Origin: Ruegeria lacuscaerulensis
Lineage (GTDB): Bacteria > Pseudomonadota > Alphaproteobacteria > Rhodobacterales > Rhodobacteraceae
NCBI RefSeq assembly: GCF_013034685.1
Contig: NZ_WQGO01000004.1
Coordinates: 248,001 to 312,000 of the forward strand
Reading direction: 5' to 3'
DNA length: 64,000 nucleotides
The notes beneath the pieces were generated by a model. The model was not told the origin of the DNA. It saw only the letters and a program-made list of their open reading frames with translations, and made no database searches. Made by a program: the position numbers and the translations under genes. Shown in pieces: positions 7,947-16,911 of this stretch. Each line of letters opens with the position of its first letter. Position 1 is the first letter of the stretch.

Positions 7947-8351
7947 ATGATGAAACACCTGATCTTTGTCGCAGCGACCTTGGGGCTGACCTTCCCGGTC
8001 TCGGCCCAGAGTGTCGCCGAGGTCAAATTCCAACCCGGCAACTATGGCACGATGGTCAGCGGCACCATCACCGGGAATGAATATTTCGACTATTTGCTCG
8101 GCGCGCAGGCCGGGCAGGAGATGTTTGCCGAACTCAATGTCAGCGACACAAATGGCAACGGTGTGATCTATTTCAACATCCTGCCGCCGGGCAGCGAGGG
8201 CGAGACAATTTATATCGGTTCCATCGACGGCAACACGGCGCGTATCAATCTGCCTCAAAACGGAAACTATACGATCCGGGTCTACCTGATGGGCAATGAC
8301 CGCGATACCGGCAAGACAGTTGGCTATAATCTGGATCTGTCGATCCAGTAG
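7947..8351 (+). CDS. Periplasmic PliG-like (g-type lysozyme inhibitor) protein
   Basis: A 134-residue protein with a signal peptide (about residues 1-20, cleavage after VSA) and a small all-beta domain. The order of features V-x-F-x-x-G, SGTITG..Y..Y, AGQ, LPQNGNYTIRVY, ND, K..GYNLDLSIQ resembles Escherichia coli PliG, the periplasmic inhibitor of g-type lysozyme, as I recall that sequence. The similarity is remote and other beta-sandwich roles are possible. GGAGG lies six bases before ATG 7947; ATG 7950 also fits. It sits 51 bases after chrR on the same strand, so it may belong to the stress operon. Confidence 0.6.
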   Translation: MMKHLIFVAATLGLTFPVSAQSVAEVKFQPGNYGTMVSGTITGNEYFDYLLGAQAGQEMFAELNVSDTNGNGVIYFNILPPGSEGETIYIGSIDGNTARINLPQNGNYTIRVYLMGNDRDTGKTVGYNLDLSIQ

Positions 8352-8354
8352 CGC

Positions 8355-9584
8355 CTACCCCTCGGTCTTACCCAGGGGCACCACGTTGGTGTGATCGTCC
8401 GGGGCCAGTTCCTCGAAATCGAAATTGTCCAGCCGCTGCGCCCGGCGGCCAGCCTTTTCGGCGCTTATTTTGATATCTGAGATATCCTTGGCGGCCTGCC
8501 CGAAGTGTCGATCAAGGTTCGAGACGCGGTCGCCCAGACGTTCGACATCCTTGTGTAGCATGCCCAGTTCCTTGCGAATGGCACCGGCCTGTTCGCGCAT
8601 CCTGGCGTCTTTCAGGATCGCGCGCATGGTGTTCAGCGTGGCCATGCAGGTGGTAGGTGACACGATCCAGACCCGTTTGCTGAAACTCTCCTGCACCAAT
8701 TCGGGGAACTTTGCGTGCAACTCGGCATAGACTGCCTCGGACGGCAGGAACATCAGCGCGCCATCGGCGGTTTCGCCGTCCAAGATGTATTTCTCGGCAA
8801 TGTCGTTGATATGTTTGCGCACGGTGCTTCGAAACATCTGCACCGCCGCTTTTAACTCGGCATCATTGGTGGACCCGATCAGCGCCTCATAAGCCTCAAG
8901 CGGGAATTTGCTGTCGATCACGATGGGACCCGGCGGGTTCGGCAGGTTTATCAGGCAATCGGCGCGCCGCCCGTTCGACAGCGTGGCCTGCAATTGGAAA
9001 CTGTCCGAGGGCAGCGCCTTCGACACGATGTCATTCAGCTGAATTTCCCCAAACGCGCCGCGGGTCTGCTTGTTCGACAGGATATCCTGCAAGCTCAACA
9101 CATCGCCCGACAGTTTGGTGATATTGTCCTGAGCCTTGTCGATGGCGGCGAGGCGCTCCTGCAATTGCGTCAGCGAGGTAGCGGTCTGTTTCGACGAGCC
9201 ATGCAGCGACTCCTTCATCCGCTCCTGCATTTCGGCCAGCGCACGGGCAGATTTCATCGCGTTATCCGCCAGCCGGTCATTCATCTGCTGCTGGACTGAG
9301 GACAGGCGCGACTCAACCGTTTGAATCACCTGCACCTGCGCATTGGCCTGCGTGTCTGACACATGCTGGAGCCCCCCGCGCAATTGTTCCTGCCCCTGCC
9401 CCAATTGCTGCACATGCTGACCCAAATGCGCCATCTGCCGCGCCAGCGGCTCGGCCATGCGTGCCGACCGCTGCGCCGCCCGCAGTGACAGAAACAGCAG
9501 CAGCAGGATCAGCGCCACCACGCCGCCCCCGATCAAGATCACGGGGTCGTTCAGGGCGATTTGGGTGCCAGCAATCTCGTTCAT
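8355..9584 (-). CDS. rmuC: DNA recombination protein RmuC
   Basis: A 409-residue RmuC-family protein. One N-terminal transmembrane helix (about 15-35) is followed by a long coiled coil (about 40-175) rich in Gln, Arg and Glu, then the conserved RmuC nuclease-like core (about 185-360) with KQTRGAFGE, LPNPPGPIVIDSKFPLEAYE and LMFLPSEAVYAEL. RmuC limits inversions between short repeats in E. coli; the domain resembles PD-(D/E)XK nucleases. It lies upstream of nothing else on its strand except mutL, 52 bases away, so the two DNA-maintenance genes may be co-transcribed. Confidence 0.93.
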   Translation of the reverse strand: MNEIAGTQIALNDPVILIGGGVVALILLLLFLSLRAAQRSARMAEPLARQMAHLGQHVQQLGQGQEQLRGGLQHVSDTQANAQVQVIQTVESRLSSVQQQMNDRLADNAMKSARALAEMQERMKESLHGSSKQTATSLTQLQERLAAIDKAQDNITKLSGDVLSLQDILSNKQTRGAFGEIQLNDIVSKALPSDSFQLQATLSNGRRADCLINLPNPPGPIVIDSKFPLEAYEALIGSTNDAELKAAVQMFRSTVRKHINDIAEKYILDGETADGALMFLPSEAVYAELHAKFPELVQESFSKRVWIVSPTTCMATLNTMRAILKDARMREQAGAIRKELGMLHKDVERLGDRVSNLDRHFGQAAKDISDIKISAEKAGRRAQRLDNFDFEELAPDDHTNVVPLGKTEG

Positions 9585-9636
9585 GTCGCCTCGGATGTTC
9601 TTGTTTTATTCTTCATATCGCGCGCACGCGGCGGGA

Positions 9637-11496
9637 TCAACTGCGCCCGAACAGACGTTCGATATCAGACAGTTTCAGTTCCACATAAGTCGGCCGCCCA
9701 TGGTTGCATTGACCGGAATGGGGCGTCGCCTCCATCTCGCGCAGCAAGGCGTTCATTTCCTCGGCTCGCATCCGACGGCCCGACCGGACCGAGCCATGAC
9801 AGGCCACCCGGCTGAGGATCGCCTCGATCCGCGCCTGCACAGTCTGGCTTTCGCCCTGATCAGCCAGCTCATCAAGGATATCCAAGATCATCGCGCGGGC
9901 GTCGACTTCGCCCAGAATGGCCGGGGTTTCACGCACGGCGATGGCCCCGCCGCCGAAGGGTTCCAACGTCAGGCCAAGTCGGGTCAGGTCGTCGGCCACG
10001 GCCAGCAGCCGCGCGCAGTCGCCGTCGGACAGTTCCACGATCTCGGGGATCAGCAGCGCCTGCGCGGCGACGCCGTTCTCAGCCATCTGGTGTTTGAGCT
10101 TCTCATAGACCAAGCGTTCATGCGCCGCGTGTTGATCGACGATCACCATGCCATCGGCGGTTTGGGCGATGATGTAATTTTCGTGCACCTGCCCGCGGGC
10201 CGCGCCCAAGGGCAAGTCCTGTGCCGGAGGTTCCTCCGCGGCGACCGGAGCGGGTTCGACAATGCTGCCGCTGTAATCCTGCGACAGTTCCGCAAAGCCC
10301 GGCGCCTGGGCCCGGTAGGCCGTGTGCCGCGCCGCTGCTGAGGGTCGATCCATTTGATACACCCGCGCCGGAGCGGGCTGCGCAGGCTGCGCCGCTTCCG
10401 GCCGCATCGCGCCCAAAGTCGCGTTTGCCACGGTTGAAGACGCCCGATGCCCCGCCTCGGCCAGCGCGTGGCGCAGGGCCGAGACGATCAGCCCGCGCGC
10501 TACGCCGGGATCGCGAAACCGGACCTCGGACTTCGCCGGATGCACGTTCACATCCACCAGCGTCGGGTCACAGTCTATGAACAGCGCCGCCGCCGGGTGG
10601 CGGTCACGGCTCAGGAAATCGAAATACGCCGCCCGCAGCGCCCCGGTCAGCATCTTGTCCCGCACCGGACGGCCATTGACGAACAGGTACTGCGCCACCG
10701 CAGCACCGCGCGAATAGGTCGGCAAGGCGGCGTATCCGTACAGCCTGATCCCCTCACGCATAGCGTCGATCTGCAACGCGTTCTCGGCAAACTCGCGCCC
10801 GATCACGCGAGCCAGACGGGCGTGCAAGGCATCGAACAGATCGCCATTCTCTCGGTCGGCGCGGAAGGTCACGCGCCCCTCTCCCCCGCCCGAGACATCG
10901 CGCAGGGCGAAGGTGATCGCGGGCTCTGCCATCGCCAGACGTTTCACGGTGTCGGTGATCGCCTGTGCCTCGGCCCGGTCGGTGCGCATGAATTTCAGCC
11001 GGGCGGGCGTGGCAAAGAACAAGTCGCGCAGCTCGACCACCGTGCCCGCGCGCAAGGCTGCGGGTTTCACCGCCTCTATTCTGCCGCCCGAGACGTGAAC
11101 CGACGCGGCCTCGGCCCCCGGCACGCGACTGGTAATGGTTAGTCGACCTACGGCCCCCAGCGAGGGCAGCGCCTCGCCTCGGAACCCAAATGTGTGGATG
11201 TTCAGCAGGTCCGAGCCGTCGATTTTCGAGGTCGCGTGCCGCGACAAGGCCAGCGGCAGATCATCCGCCGCAATCCCGCAGCCATCATCGGTGACGCGAA
11301 TCAGCGTCTTGCCGCCATCGGCAATATCAATGGCAATTCGAGTCGATCCTGCATCAATCGCATTCTCGACCAGCTCTTTCACAGCCGAAGCGGGGCGCTC
11401 AACAACTTCACCCGCCGCGATACGGTTGATCGCTGCGTCGTCCAATTGCCGAATTACGGGGCGGGAATCGCTGATATTGGGGTTTGCCTGCGCCAT
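9637..11496 (-). CDS. mutL: DNA mismatch repair protein MutL
   Basis: A 619-residue MutL. The N-terminal GHKL ATPase has [23 protein letters not shown] and GFRGEAL, followed by the S5-like fold. A variable Pro/Ala linker (about 345-425) joins the C-terminal dimerisation/endonuclease domain, where [21 protein letters not shown] and [11 protein letters not shown] form the metal-binding endonuclease site. It should therefore be a nicking MutL, as expected in a species without MutH-directed repair. ATG 11496 places the conserved [17 protein letters not shown] normally; a GTG at 11523 is a weaker alternative. Confidence 0.96.
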   Translation of the reverse strand: MAQANPNISDSRPVIRQLDDAAINRIAAGEVVERPASAVKELVENAIDAGSTRIAIDIADGGKTLIRVTDDGCGIAADDLPLALSRHATSKIDGSDLLNIHTFGFRGEALPSLGAVGRLTITSRVPGAEAASVHVSGGRIEAVKPAALRAGTVVELRDLFFATPARLKFMRTDRAEAQAITDTVKRLAMAEPAITFALRDVSGGGEGRVTFRADRENGDLFDALHARLARVIGREFAENALQIDAMREGIRLYGYAALPTYSRGAAVAQYLFVNGRPVRDKMLTGALRAAYFDFLSRDRHPAAALFIDCDPTLVDVNVHPAKSEVRFRDPGVARGLIVSALRHALAEAGHRASSTVANATLGAMRPEAAQPAQPAPARVYQMDRPSAAARHTAYRAQAPGFAELSQDYSGSIVEPAPVAAEEPPAQDLPLGAARGQVHENYIIAQTADGMVIVDQHAAHERLVYEKLKHQMAENGVAAQALLIPEIVELSDGDCARLLAVADDLTRLGLTLEPFGGGAIAVRETPAILGEVDARAMILDILDELADQGESQTVQARIEAILSRVACHGSVRSGRRMRAEEMNALLREMEATPHSGQCNHGRPTYVELKLSDIERLFGRS

Positions 11497-11568
11497 ACCC
11501 CCAGACCTAGCACAGGCACGCACGATTCTACCACTGGTTTGCAGAGGTCAATTTTCTGATTGAGGGGG

Positions 11569-11628
11569 CGTTCGGACAATCGTCGTGTCACCCAGTAAAG
11601 CAACACAGAGGCAACGATTGTCCGAACG
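11569..11628. repeat. Perfect 15-bp inverted repeat, possible mobile remnant
   Basis: CGTTCGGACAATCGT (11569-11583) and its exact complement (11614-11628) flank a 30-base centre. The gap between mutL and the ABC permease (11497-11750) otherwise shows no supportable gene. The strength of the palindrome suggests a REP/MITE-type element or a stable transcript-end hairpin; there is no T-run. Confidence 0.5.
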
Positions 11629-11750
11629 GTCCAATGTGAGTGGTGGTCGTTCGCTTGATGCGGCGTTCGTAGCACGAAACGGCTATTGAGGCTTGCGAAC
11701 TCTGGCCAGTCAGTGGTGTTGGGCAAAGTTCAGCCGACATAAGCGCGCGT

Positions 11751-12680
11751 TTACGCCGATCCCGGTGCCCCGGCGCGCGTCCGGCATGGCCCCCAGATTG
11801 CCGCCACGGCCAGGATCAGCCCAGCTACCGTTGCGATCATGCCAGCCGCACTGACGGCATCCGCCATGCCCAACCACAGGGGGCCATATCCGGCCAGCAC
11901 ATAGCCCAGCACGGCCGAGGTCACTGCAAAGGCGACGGACCAGGCGATTTGCGTTTCCAGCCGATTGGTCATCATCCGCGCGGCTGCGGGTGGGCAGATA
12001 AACATGGCGATCACGATGATCGACCCCACCGCATCAAACGCTGCTACGGCAGCGATGGCAGCGGTGATCACCAGCGCAAACCCAAGCGGGCCGGTCCGGA
12101 TACCGATGGTGCGGGCAAAGCCCTCGTCGAAGGTAGAGATCTTGAGCGGCCGCCAGAACAGCCATGTAAACACAGACACCGCGGCCAGCGTCAGTGCGAT
12201 GCGCAACAGTTCAGGCGGCAAGCCCGCCAGTGCGTCAATATCCAAAAGCGACGACCAACCCACTGCGTCCAGCCAGATCAGGCTTTCCAGATTGCCATAG
12301 AGCGCATGTTCCACGTCCAGATGCACGGTCGAGGTATCGGTCTGCTCCAGCAATAGCACCCCGGCGGCGAACATGGTGGTAAAGACCACACCCATCGCGG
12401 CACCGGGTTCGATCTGGCCCAGCCTCCGGATCGCCTCGATCATCACCACGGCGACCACCGCGGCCCCTGCCGCACCCAGCATCATGGGCCAGGTCGAGAT
12501 CGCTCCGGTCAGGATAAAGGCCACCACAATTCCCGGCAGCACCACATGGCTGATCGCATCGCCAATCAACGCCTGTTTGCGCAGCACCAGAAAGTTGCCC
12601 GGCAACGCGCAGGCAATCGCCGCAAAAGTGCCAATCAACAAGGGCGTTAAGGACAGGGGGACAAACTCTTCACCGCTCAT
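11751..12680 (-). CDS. sitD: Mn/Zn/Fe ABC transporter permease (SitD-like)
   Basis: A 309-residue inner-membrane permease of the ABC-3 family, with about eight hydrophobic helices. The conserved GTFLFLRK-type loop appears as GNFLVLRKQALIGDAISHVVLPG, and FDPE-like KISTFDEGFARTIGI precedes the EAA-like coupling region. It overlaps the upstream permease gene by four bases (ATGA), so the two are translated together and probably form the heterodimeric channel of a manganese/iron importer. It is the last gene of the four-gene operon. Confidence 0.88.
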   Translation of the reverse strand: MSGEEFVPLSLTPLLIGTFAAIACALPGNFLVLRKQALIGDAISHVVLPGIVVAFILTGAISTWPMMLGAAGAAVVAVVMIEAIRRLGQIEPGAAMGVVFTTMFAAGVLLLEQTDTSTVHLDVEHALYGNLESLIWLDAVGWSSLLDIDALAGLPPELLRIALTLAAVSVFTWLFWRPLKISTFDEGFARTIGIRTGPLGFALVITAAIAAVAAFDAVGSIIVIAMFICPPAAARMMTNRLETQIAWSVAFAVTSAVLGYVLAGYGPLWLGMADAVSAAGMIATVAGLILAVAAIWGPCRTRAGAPGSA

Positions 12681-13882
12681 GCCACCACCCCCTGCGGGCC
12701 GCCGATCTGGCGGTCAATCTCGGCGATCTGGTCGCGGGTCAAGACGGTCTCAATATCGCGCAACCCGTCATAGAGCGCGGCTGTCGCCTCATGCGCCTGA
12801 TCGGCACGGACGATTTCCCAGCGTTTCTCATCCCGTAGGGCCTTGGCGGCGCGGGCCTTTCCGGCCTCGGTCGCGACGCCATCGGCGCGGGCCAGACCTG
12901 CGCGTTTCAACAGACGCAGGGTCAGGGGTTCGTAGATCTTCTGCCCCTGCGCCAACGCCAGCAGGCCTTGACGAATATGCACCCGGCGCTGAAACCGCAG
13001 ATGGCGCAGCACGGCGGCCAGAACGCCACGCACCGGAGCAAGCAACAGCGACAGGGCAAACAGGGCAAAGCTGACCAGCACGATGATCGGACCCGTCGGC
13101 AGGTTCGGGGCCGAGGCCGACAGCGCCGCGCCGACATAGCCCGAGACCCCTCCGGCGACCCCTGCCAACAGGACCACCCGGTCGGACCGTTCAGTCCAGA
13201 ACCGTGCCGTGACGGCAGGGATGATCAACAATGCCACGATCAGGATCAGTCCGACGATTTTCAGGCCGACCACGGTGACGGCCATCACCAGCCCCATCAT
13301 CGCAAGGTCGATGCGATGCACCGGCAGCCCTCGGGCGGCAGCATATTCAGGGTCAAAGGCCACCATCGTCATGGGTCGGCGCAGGATCATCACCAGCACC
13401 AGTGTCGCAGCGCCTCCAACAGCGATGATCAGCGCATCCGCCCATAGCATCCCGGCGGTCGAGCCCAACAGGAACCCTTCCAACCCCGCCTGACGACCCA
13501 CGCCCATAGTCTGGATCACAGTCAGCAGTACGATACCGAAGCCAAAGAACACCGACAGAACCGCGCCGATCGCGGCATCCTCGGCCAACCGCGTGTGGCG
13601 GGTCAGCCAGTTCATGCACAGCAGGCCCACCCAAGCCGACAGGGCCGAACCAGCCAGCAGTCCCAGCAGGTTGCGTCCGTCGCCGCCAAAGGCAACCAGC
13701 ACCATGAAGGCCAGACACACACCGGGCAGCGTTGCATGGCTGATCGCATCGCTGACCAGCGCGCGTTTGCGAAGAAACAGGAACGTGCCCGTCACCCCCG
13801 CCGACACGCCCAGCAGCGCAGCCCCAATGGCAACAAGCGAGGCGTTATAGCCCAGCTGAAGGGTCAGAGCGTCCCAAAGCAT
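12677..13882 (-). CDS. sitC: Mn/Zn/Fe ABC permease fused to a DtxR-like C-terminal domain (SitC-like)
   Basis: A 401-residue protein. Residues about 1-285 are an ABC-3 permease with GTFLFLRKRALVSDAISHATLPG and FDPEYAAARGL. Residues about 290-400 form a soluble charged extension (LALAQGQKIYEPLTLRLLKRAGL...) that resembles the winged-helix/iron-dependent-repressor-like tail found on MntC-type permeases. The extension would lie in the cytoplasm and could sense metal or regulate transport; this is inference. It starts three bases after the ATPase stop and overlaps the second permease. Confidence 0.85.
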   Translation of the reverse strand: MLWDALTLQLGYNASLVAIGAALLGVSAGVTGTFLFLRKRALVSDAISHATLPGVCLAFMVLVAFGGDGRNLLGLLAGSALSAWVGLLCMNWLTRHTRLAEDAAIGAVLSVFFGFGIVLLTVIQTMGVGRQAGLEGFLLGSTAGMLWADALIIAVGGAATLVLVMILRRPMTMVAFDPEYAAARGLPVHRIDLAMMGLVMAVTVVGLKIVGLILIVALLIIPAVTARFWTERSDRVVLLAGVAGGVSGYVGAALSASAPNLPTGPIIVLVSFALFALSLLLAPVRGVLAAVLRHLRFQRRVHIRQGLLALAQGQKIYEPLTLRLLKRAGLARADGVATEAGKARAAKALRDEKRWEIVRADQAHEATAALYDGLRDIETVLTRDQIAEIDRQIGGPQGVVA

Positions 13883-13885
13883 GGA

Positions 13886-14692
13886 TTATCCCAGCGCGCG
13901 CGAAATCTGGTCGATCTGAGCGGTGGCCAGACGGCCCCCATAGGCGGCCTGCAAAGTCTCGGCTGTGAAAGCCTGATTCACAGGACCTTCCGCCACCTTG
14001 CTGGTATTGATCAGGAAGACATGGTCGAAATAGTCGGTGACGGTGGCCAGATCGTGATGCACGACGACCACGGTCTTCCCAGCCTCTTTCAGCGCTTTCA
14101 GCACTGCAATGATGGCCTTTTCGGTGGCCGCATCGACCCCGGCAAAGGGTTCGTCCAATAGGTACAGATCAGCATCCTGCGCCAGAGCGCGCGCCAGAAA
14201 CACCCGCTGTTGCTGACCGCCCGAAAGCTGACCGATCTGACGGTCCGCGAAATCACGCATGCCGACACGGTTCAGGCAATCCATCGCACAAGCCATATGC
14301 CGAGCACGAACACGGCCCAACAGACCCAACTGACGCGACAGACCCATCAGGACCACGTCAATCACGCGGGTCGGGAAATCCCAATCCACGCTGGCGCGCT
14401 GCGGGACATAGGCGATGCGAGCGCGCTGTTTCTCAAGCGCGTCGCCGTAAACCGTCACCTGGCCCGACAGCGCGGGCACAATTCCCAACGCAGCCTTCAA
14501 CAGAGTCGACTTACCAGCGCCGTTCGGCCCAATAATCGCAGTCATAGCGCCAGGCTGCACGGTCATATCCACCGAGAACACCGCCGGCTTCTGGCCGTAG
14601 GACACGGTCAGCCCGCGAATGGCCAGAGGGCTACTGCCCAGCCCGTTTTCCTGAACCGAAACTCCGTGATTTGCGGCCAGTTCAAGTGTCAT
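13886..14692 (-). CDS. sitB: Mn/Zn/Fe ABC transporter ATPase (SitB-like)
   Basis: A 268-residue ABC ATPase. Walker A is GPNGAGKS, the signature is LSGGQQQR and Walker B is LYLLDEPFAGVD, followed by the switch His in VVVHHDL. Residues 1-20 are a variable extension. ATG 14692 lies directly after the stop of the binding-protein gene (TGA-G-ATG), which supports coupling and rules against the longer frame to 14719. It powers the two permeases downstream. Confidence 0.9.
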   Translation of the reverse strand: MTLELAANHGVSVQENGLGSSPLAIRGLTVSYGQKPAVFSVDMTVQPGAMTAIIGPNGAGKSTLLKAALGIVPALSGQVTVYGDALEKQRARIAYVPQRASVDWDFPTRVIDVVLMGLSRQLGLLGRVRARHMACAMDCLNRVGMRDFADRQIGQLSGGQQQRVFLARALAQDADLYLLDEPFAGVDAATEKAIIAVLKALKEAGKTVVVVHHDLATVTDYFDHVFLINTSKVAEGPVNQAFTAETLQAAYGGRLATAQIDQISRALG

Positions 14693-14693
14693 C

Positions 14694-15647
14694 TCAGAAC
14701 CCCGCCGACAATTTGCCATTCATGCCCAGTGCCGGTGCATCCGCACCCAGCGCGCTGGCAATGACAGTGATATTGTGATCCAGCATTCCGATATAGGTGC
14801 CCTCATACGTGCCGGGTTCGCCCATCGCGTCCGAATACAACTCACCACCCACGGCCACCTGATGCCCCTTAGCCGCGGCACCTTCGATCAGCGCGCGAAT
14901 GGATCGGTCCGAAACCGAGCTTTCCACGAACACCGCCGTCAATTTCTGATCAACCAGCGTATCGACCAGTTCGCCGATCCGGTTCAGACCAGCCTCGGAC
15001 TGGGTCGAGATGCCCTGAATGCCCAGCACCGCATAGCCGTATTCCGCACCGAAATAGCCAAATGCGTCGTGGGCCGTCACCAGAATGCGGTTGTCCTTCG
15101 GGACGGCGGCCAGCATCCGTTTCCCATAGGCTTCCAACTGGGCAATCTCGGCAAGATGGGCCTGCGCATTGGCGGCGAAAAACTCGGCCGCTTCGGGGCG
15201 GGTGTCGGTCAGCGCATTTTGCACTTGAACCACAACGTCGCGCCACAGGGCCGGGCTCATCCACACATGCGGGTCGTATTTGTCGGCGTAATCATCATGG
15301 GCGCGCAGCTTGGACGTGTCGATCCCTTCGGCAACGGCCACCACGTTGCGCTTGCGAGACAGGTCGTGGAAGAAATCCTCCATTTGCGCTTCAAGATACA
15401 GGCCGTGCCATAGGATAAGATCTGCGCGGGTCATTGCGACGATATCGCTGCGGGTCTGGCGATAAGCGTGCGGGTCTACACCGGGGCCCATCAGGCCCTT
15501 GACCTCGACCTGGTCCCCACCGACCTGACGAACGGCATCTGCAATCATACCGGTTGTCGCCACCACTTTAAGCGGCGCTTCGGCCAGCGCCGAGGTAGGC
15601 AGAGCAACGGCAAAAGCCAGCGCTGCAAGAAAGCTACGACGAATCAT
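14694..15647 (-). CDS. sitA: Periplasmic Mn/Zn-binding protein of the ABC transporter (SitA-like)
   Basis: A 317-residue cluster A-I solute-binding protein with a signal peptide (about 1-22, cleavage after ALA). The expected metal ligands are visible: His in GPGVDPHAY, His in DPHVWMSP, His in TAHDAFGYF (or the nearby Glu), and Asp in GELYSDAMG. There is no His-rich loop, which favours manganese or iron over zinc. It heads the operon sitA-B-C-D, and two Mur-like palindromes lie within 90 bases of its start. Confidence 0.9.
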   Translation of the reverse strand: MIRRSFLAALAFAVALPTSALAEAPLKVVATTGMIADAVRQVGGDQVEVKGLMGPGVDPHAYRQTRSDIVAMTRADLILWHGLYLEAQMEDFFHDLSRKRNVVAVAEGIDTSKLRAHDDYADKYDPHVWMSPALWRDVVVQVQNALTDTRPEAAEFFAANAQAHLAEIAQLEAYGKRMLAAVPKDNRILVTAHDAFGYFGAEYGYAVLGIQGISTQSEAGLNRIGELVDTLVDQKLTAVFVESSVSDRSIRALIEGAAAKGHQVAVGGELYSDAMGEPGTYEGTYIGMLDHNITVIASALGADAPALGMNGKLSAGF

Positions 15648-15684
15648 GTCAGACCCCGATCTGATATCCCCATGACCGTTAATA

Positions 15685-15699
15685 TGCGAACCATTCGCA
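15685..15699. promoter_or_regulatory. Mur/Fur-like box 1 upstream of sitA
   Basis: TGCGAA-CCA-TTCGCA is a 6-3-6 palindrome 38 bases before the sitA start. It shares its half-sites and spacing with box 2. Manganese-responsive Mur (Fur family) sites of alphaproteobacteria have this general form. Confidence 0.6.
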
Positions 15700-15714
15700 A
15701 CTTAGTCAATGCTA

Positions 15715-15731
15715 TTGCGAATTATTCGCAA
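15715..15731. promoter_or_regulatory. Mur/Fur-like box 2 upstream of sitA
   Basis: TTGCGAA-TTA-TTCGCAA is a perfect 7-3-7 palindrome. Its centre lies 31 bases from that of box 1, about three helical turns, so two dimers could bind the same face. It lies between sitA and the divergent deoC. Confidence 0.65.
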
Positions 15732-15844
15732 AAAAGGCGACCATATTTGTCCATTTGGTCAAAAAAATGGCTGAAACGCACTCGCTTGCCCTTTTCTTTA
15801 GACGCAACCCATGCGATTTTGGCGCAAATCTCCCAAAGGACGCG

Positions 15845-16837
15845 ATGATGGAAACGCAGAGCCCCGTGCGCACCGCGCATCTGCCGCAAGTGACCGAACC
15901 CCGCAATCCGGGTATGGATCTGGATTTGGACTGGGTGCGCGCCGTGCAGGCCAACACCTCAGCCATTGAACGCCGTGCCGCCACCCTGCCCGGTCGTCGT
16001 TCGGTAAAGAAAGATTATCAGGCCGCTTGGCTGCTGAAGGCAATCACGATGATCGACCTGACCACTTTGTCGGGCGATGACACGGTGGGCCGCGTGCGCC
16101 GCTTGTGCGCCAAGGCGCGTCAGCCTGTAGCCCCCGCGCTATTGCAAGCGATGGACATGCCGCCGATCACCACGGGTGCGGTCTGTGTCTATCACGACAT
16201 GATCGAACCAGCTGTTGCGGCGCTAAAAGGCACTGGCATTCCGGTGGCTGCTGTCTCGACCGGGTTCCCTGCGGGTCTGTCCCCCTTCCATCTGCGCGTG
16301 GCCGAGATCGAAGAAAGCGTAAAGGCCGGGGCCGAGGAAATCGACATCGTGATCTCGCGCCGTCACGTGCTGTCAGGCGACTGGCAGGCTCTATATGACG
16401 AGATGAAGGCTTTCCGTGCCGCCTGTGGCGACGCCCATGTCAAAGCCATTCTGGCGACCGGAGAATTGGGCAGCCTGCGCAATGTCGCTCGCGCCTCGGT
16501 CGTGTGCATGATGGCGGGGGCGGATTTCATCAAGACCTCGACCGGCAAGGAAAGCGTCAACGCCACACTGCCCGTGTCGCTGGTGATGATCCGTGCGATC
16601 CGCGATTACTATGACCGCACAGGATACCGCGTCGGCTACAAACCTGCGGGCGGGATTTCCAAGGCCAAGGATGCGCTGGTCTATCTGTCGCTGATCAAGG
16701 ACGAGTTGGGCGATCGCTGGCTGGAGCCGGACCTGTTCCGGTTCGGCGCCTCGTCACTGCTGGGCGATATCGAGCGGCAGTTGGAACATTATGTCACCGG
16801 GGCGTACTCGGCTGGCTACCGTCATTCTATGGGGTGA
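15845..16837 (+). CDS. deoC: Deoxyribose-phosphate aldolase
   Basis: A 330-residue DeoC that cleaves 2-deoxyribose-5-phosphate to acetaldehyde and glyceraldehyde-3-phosphate. The TIM-barrel core has TMIDLTTLSGDD, VSTGFPAG, EIDIVISR, the Schiff-base Lys in FIKTSTGK and the proton-relay Lys in GYKPAGGI. An N-terminal extension of about 60 residues makes it the long (eukaryote-like) form. AAAGGA is four bases before ATG 15845 and seven before ATG 15848, and either may be used. The aldehyde dehydrogenase gene follows after 74 bases and could oxidise the acetaldehyde. Confidence 0.93.
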   Translation: MMETQSPVRTAHLPQVTEPRNPGMDLDLDWVRAVQANTSAIERRAATLPGRRSVKKDYQAAWLLKAITMIDLTTLSGDDTVGRVRRLCAKARQPVAPALLQAMDMPPITTGAVCVYHDMIEPAVAALKGTGIPVAAVSTGFPAGLSPFHLRVAEIEESVKAGAEEIDIVISRRHVLSGDWQALYDEMKAFRAACGDAHVKAILATGELGSLRNVARASVVCMMAGADFIKTSTGKESVNATLPVSLVMIRAIRDYYDRTGYRVGYKPAGGISKAKDALVYLSLIKDELGDRWLEPDLFRFGASSLLGDIERQLEHYVTGAYSAGYRHSMG

Positions 16838-16847
16838 GGCACGCCCG

Positions 16848-16872
16848 GAAATCGCTCTGGTAGAGCGATTTC
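16848..16872 (+). other. Perfect 11-bp hairpin between deoC and ALDH16
   Basis: GAAATCGCTCT (16848-16858) pairs exactly with 16862-16872 around a 3-base loop, and CGCCCG/CGGGCG flank it as a possible outer stem. There is no T-run, so it looks like an mRNA-stability or differential-expression hairpin within the operon rather than a simple terminator. Confidence 0.55.
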
Positions 16873-16911
16873 AGTGCCGAACGGGCGAAGCCCCGGGAAA
16901 AGGAAAGAACA

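Noticed and set aside
11454-11726. 90-residue minus-strand ORF between mutL and sitD
   Set aside because: It runs through a 15-bp inverted repeat, overlaps the mutL start and has no recognisable motif.
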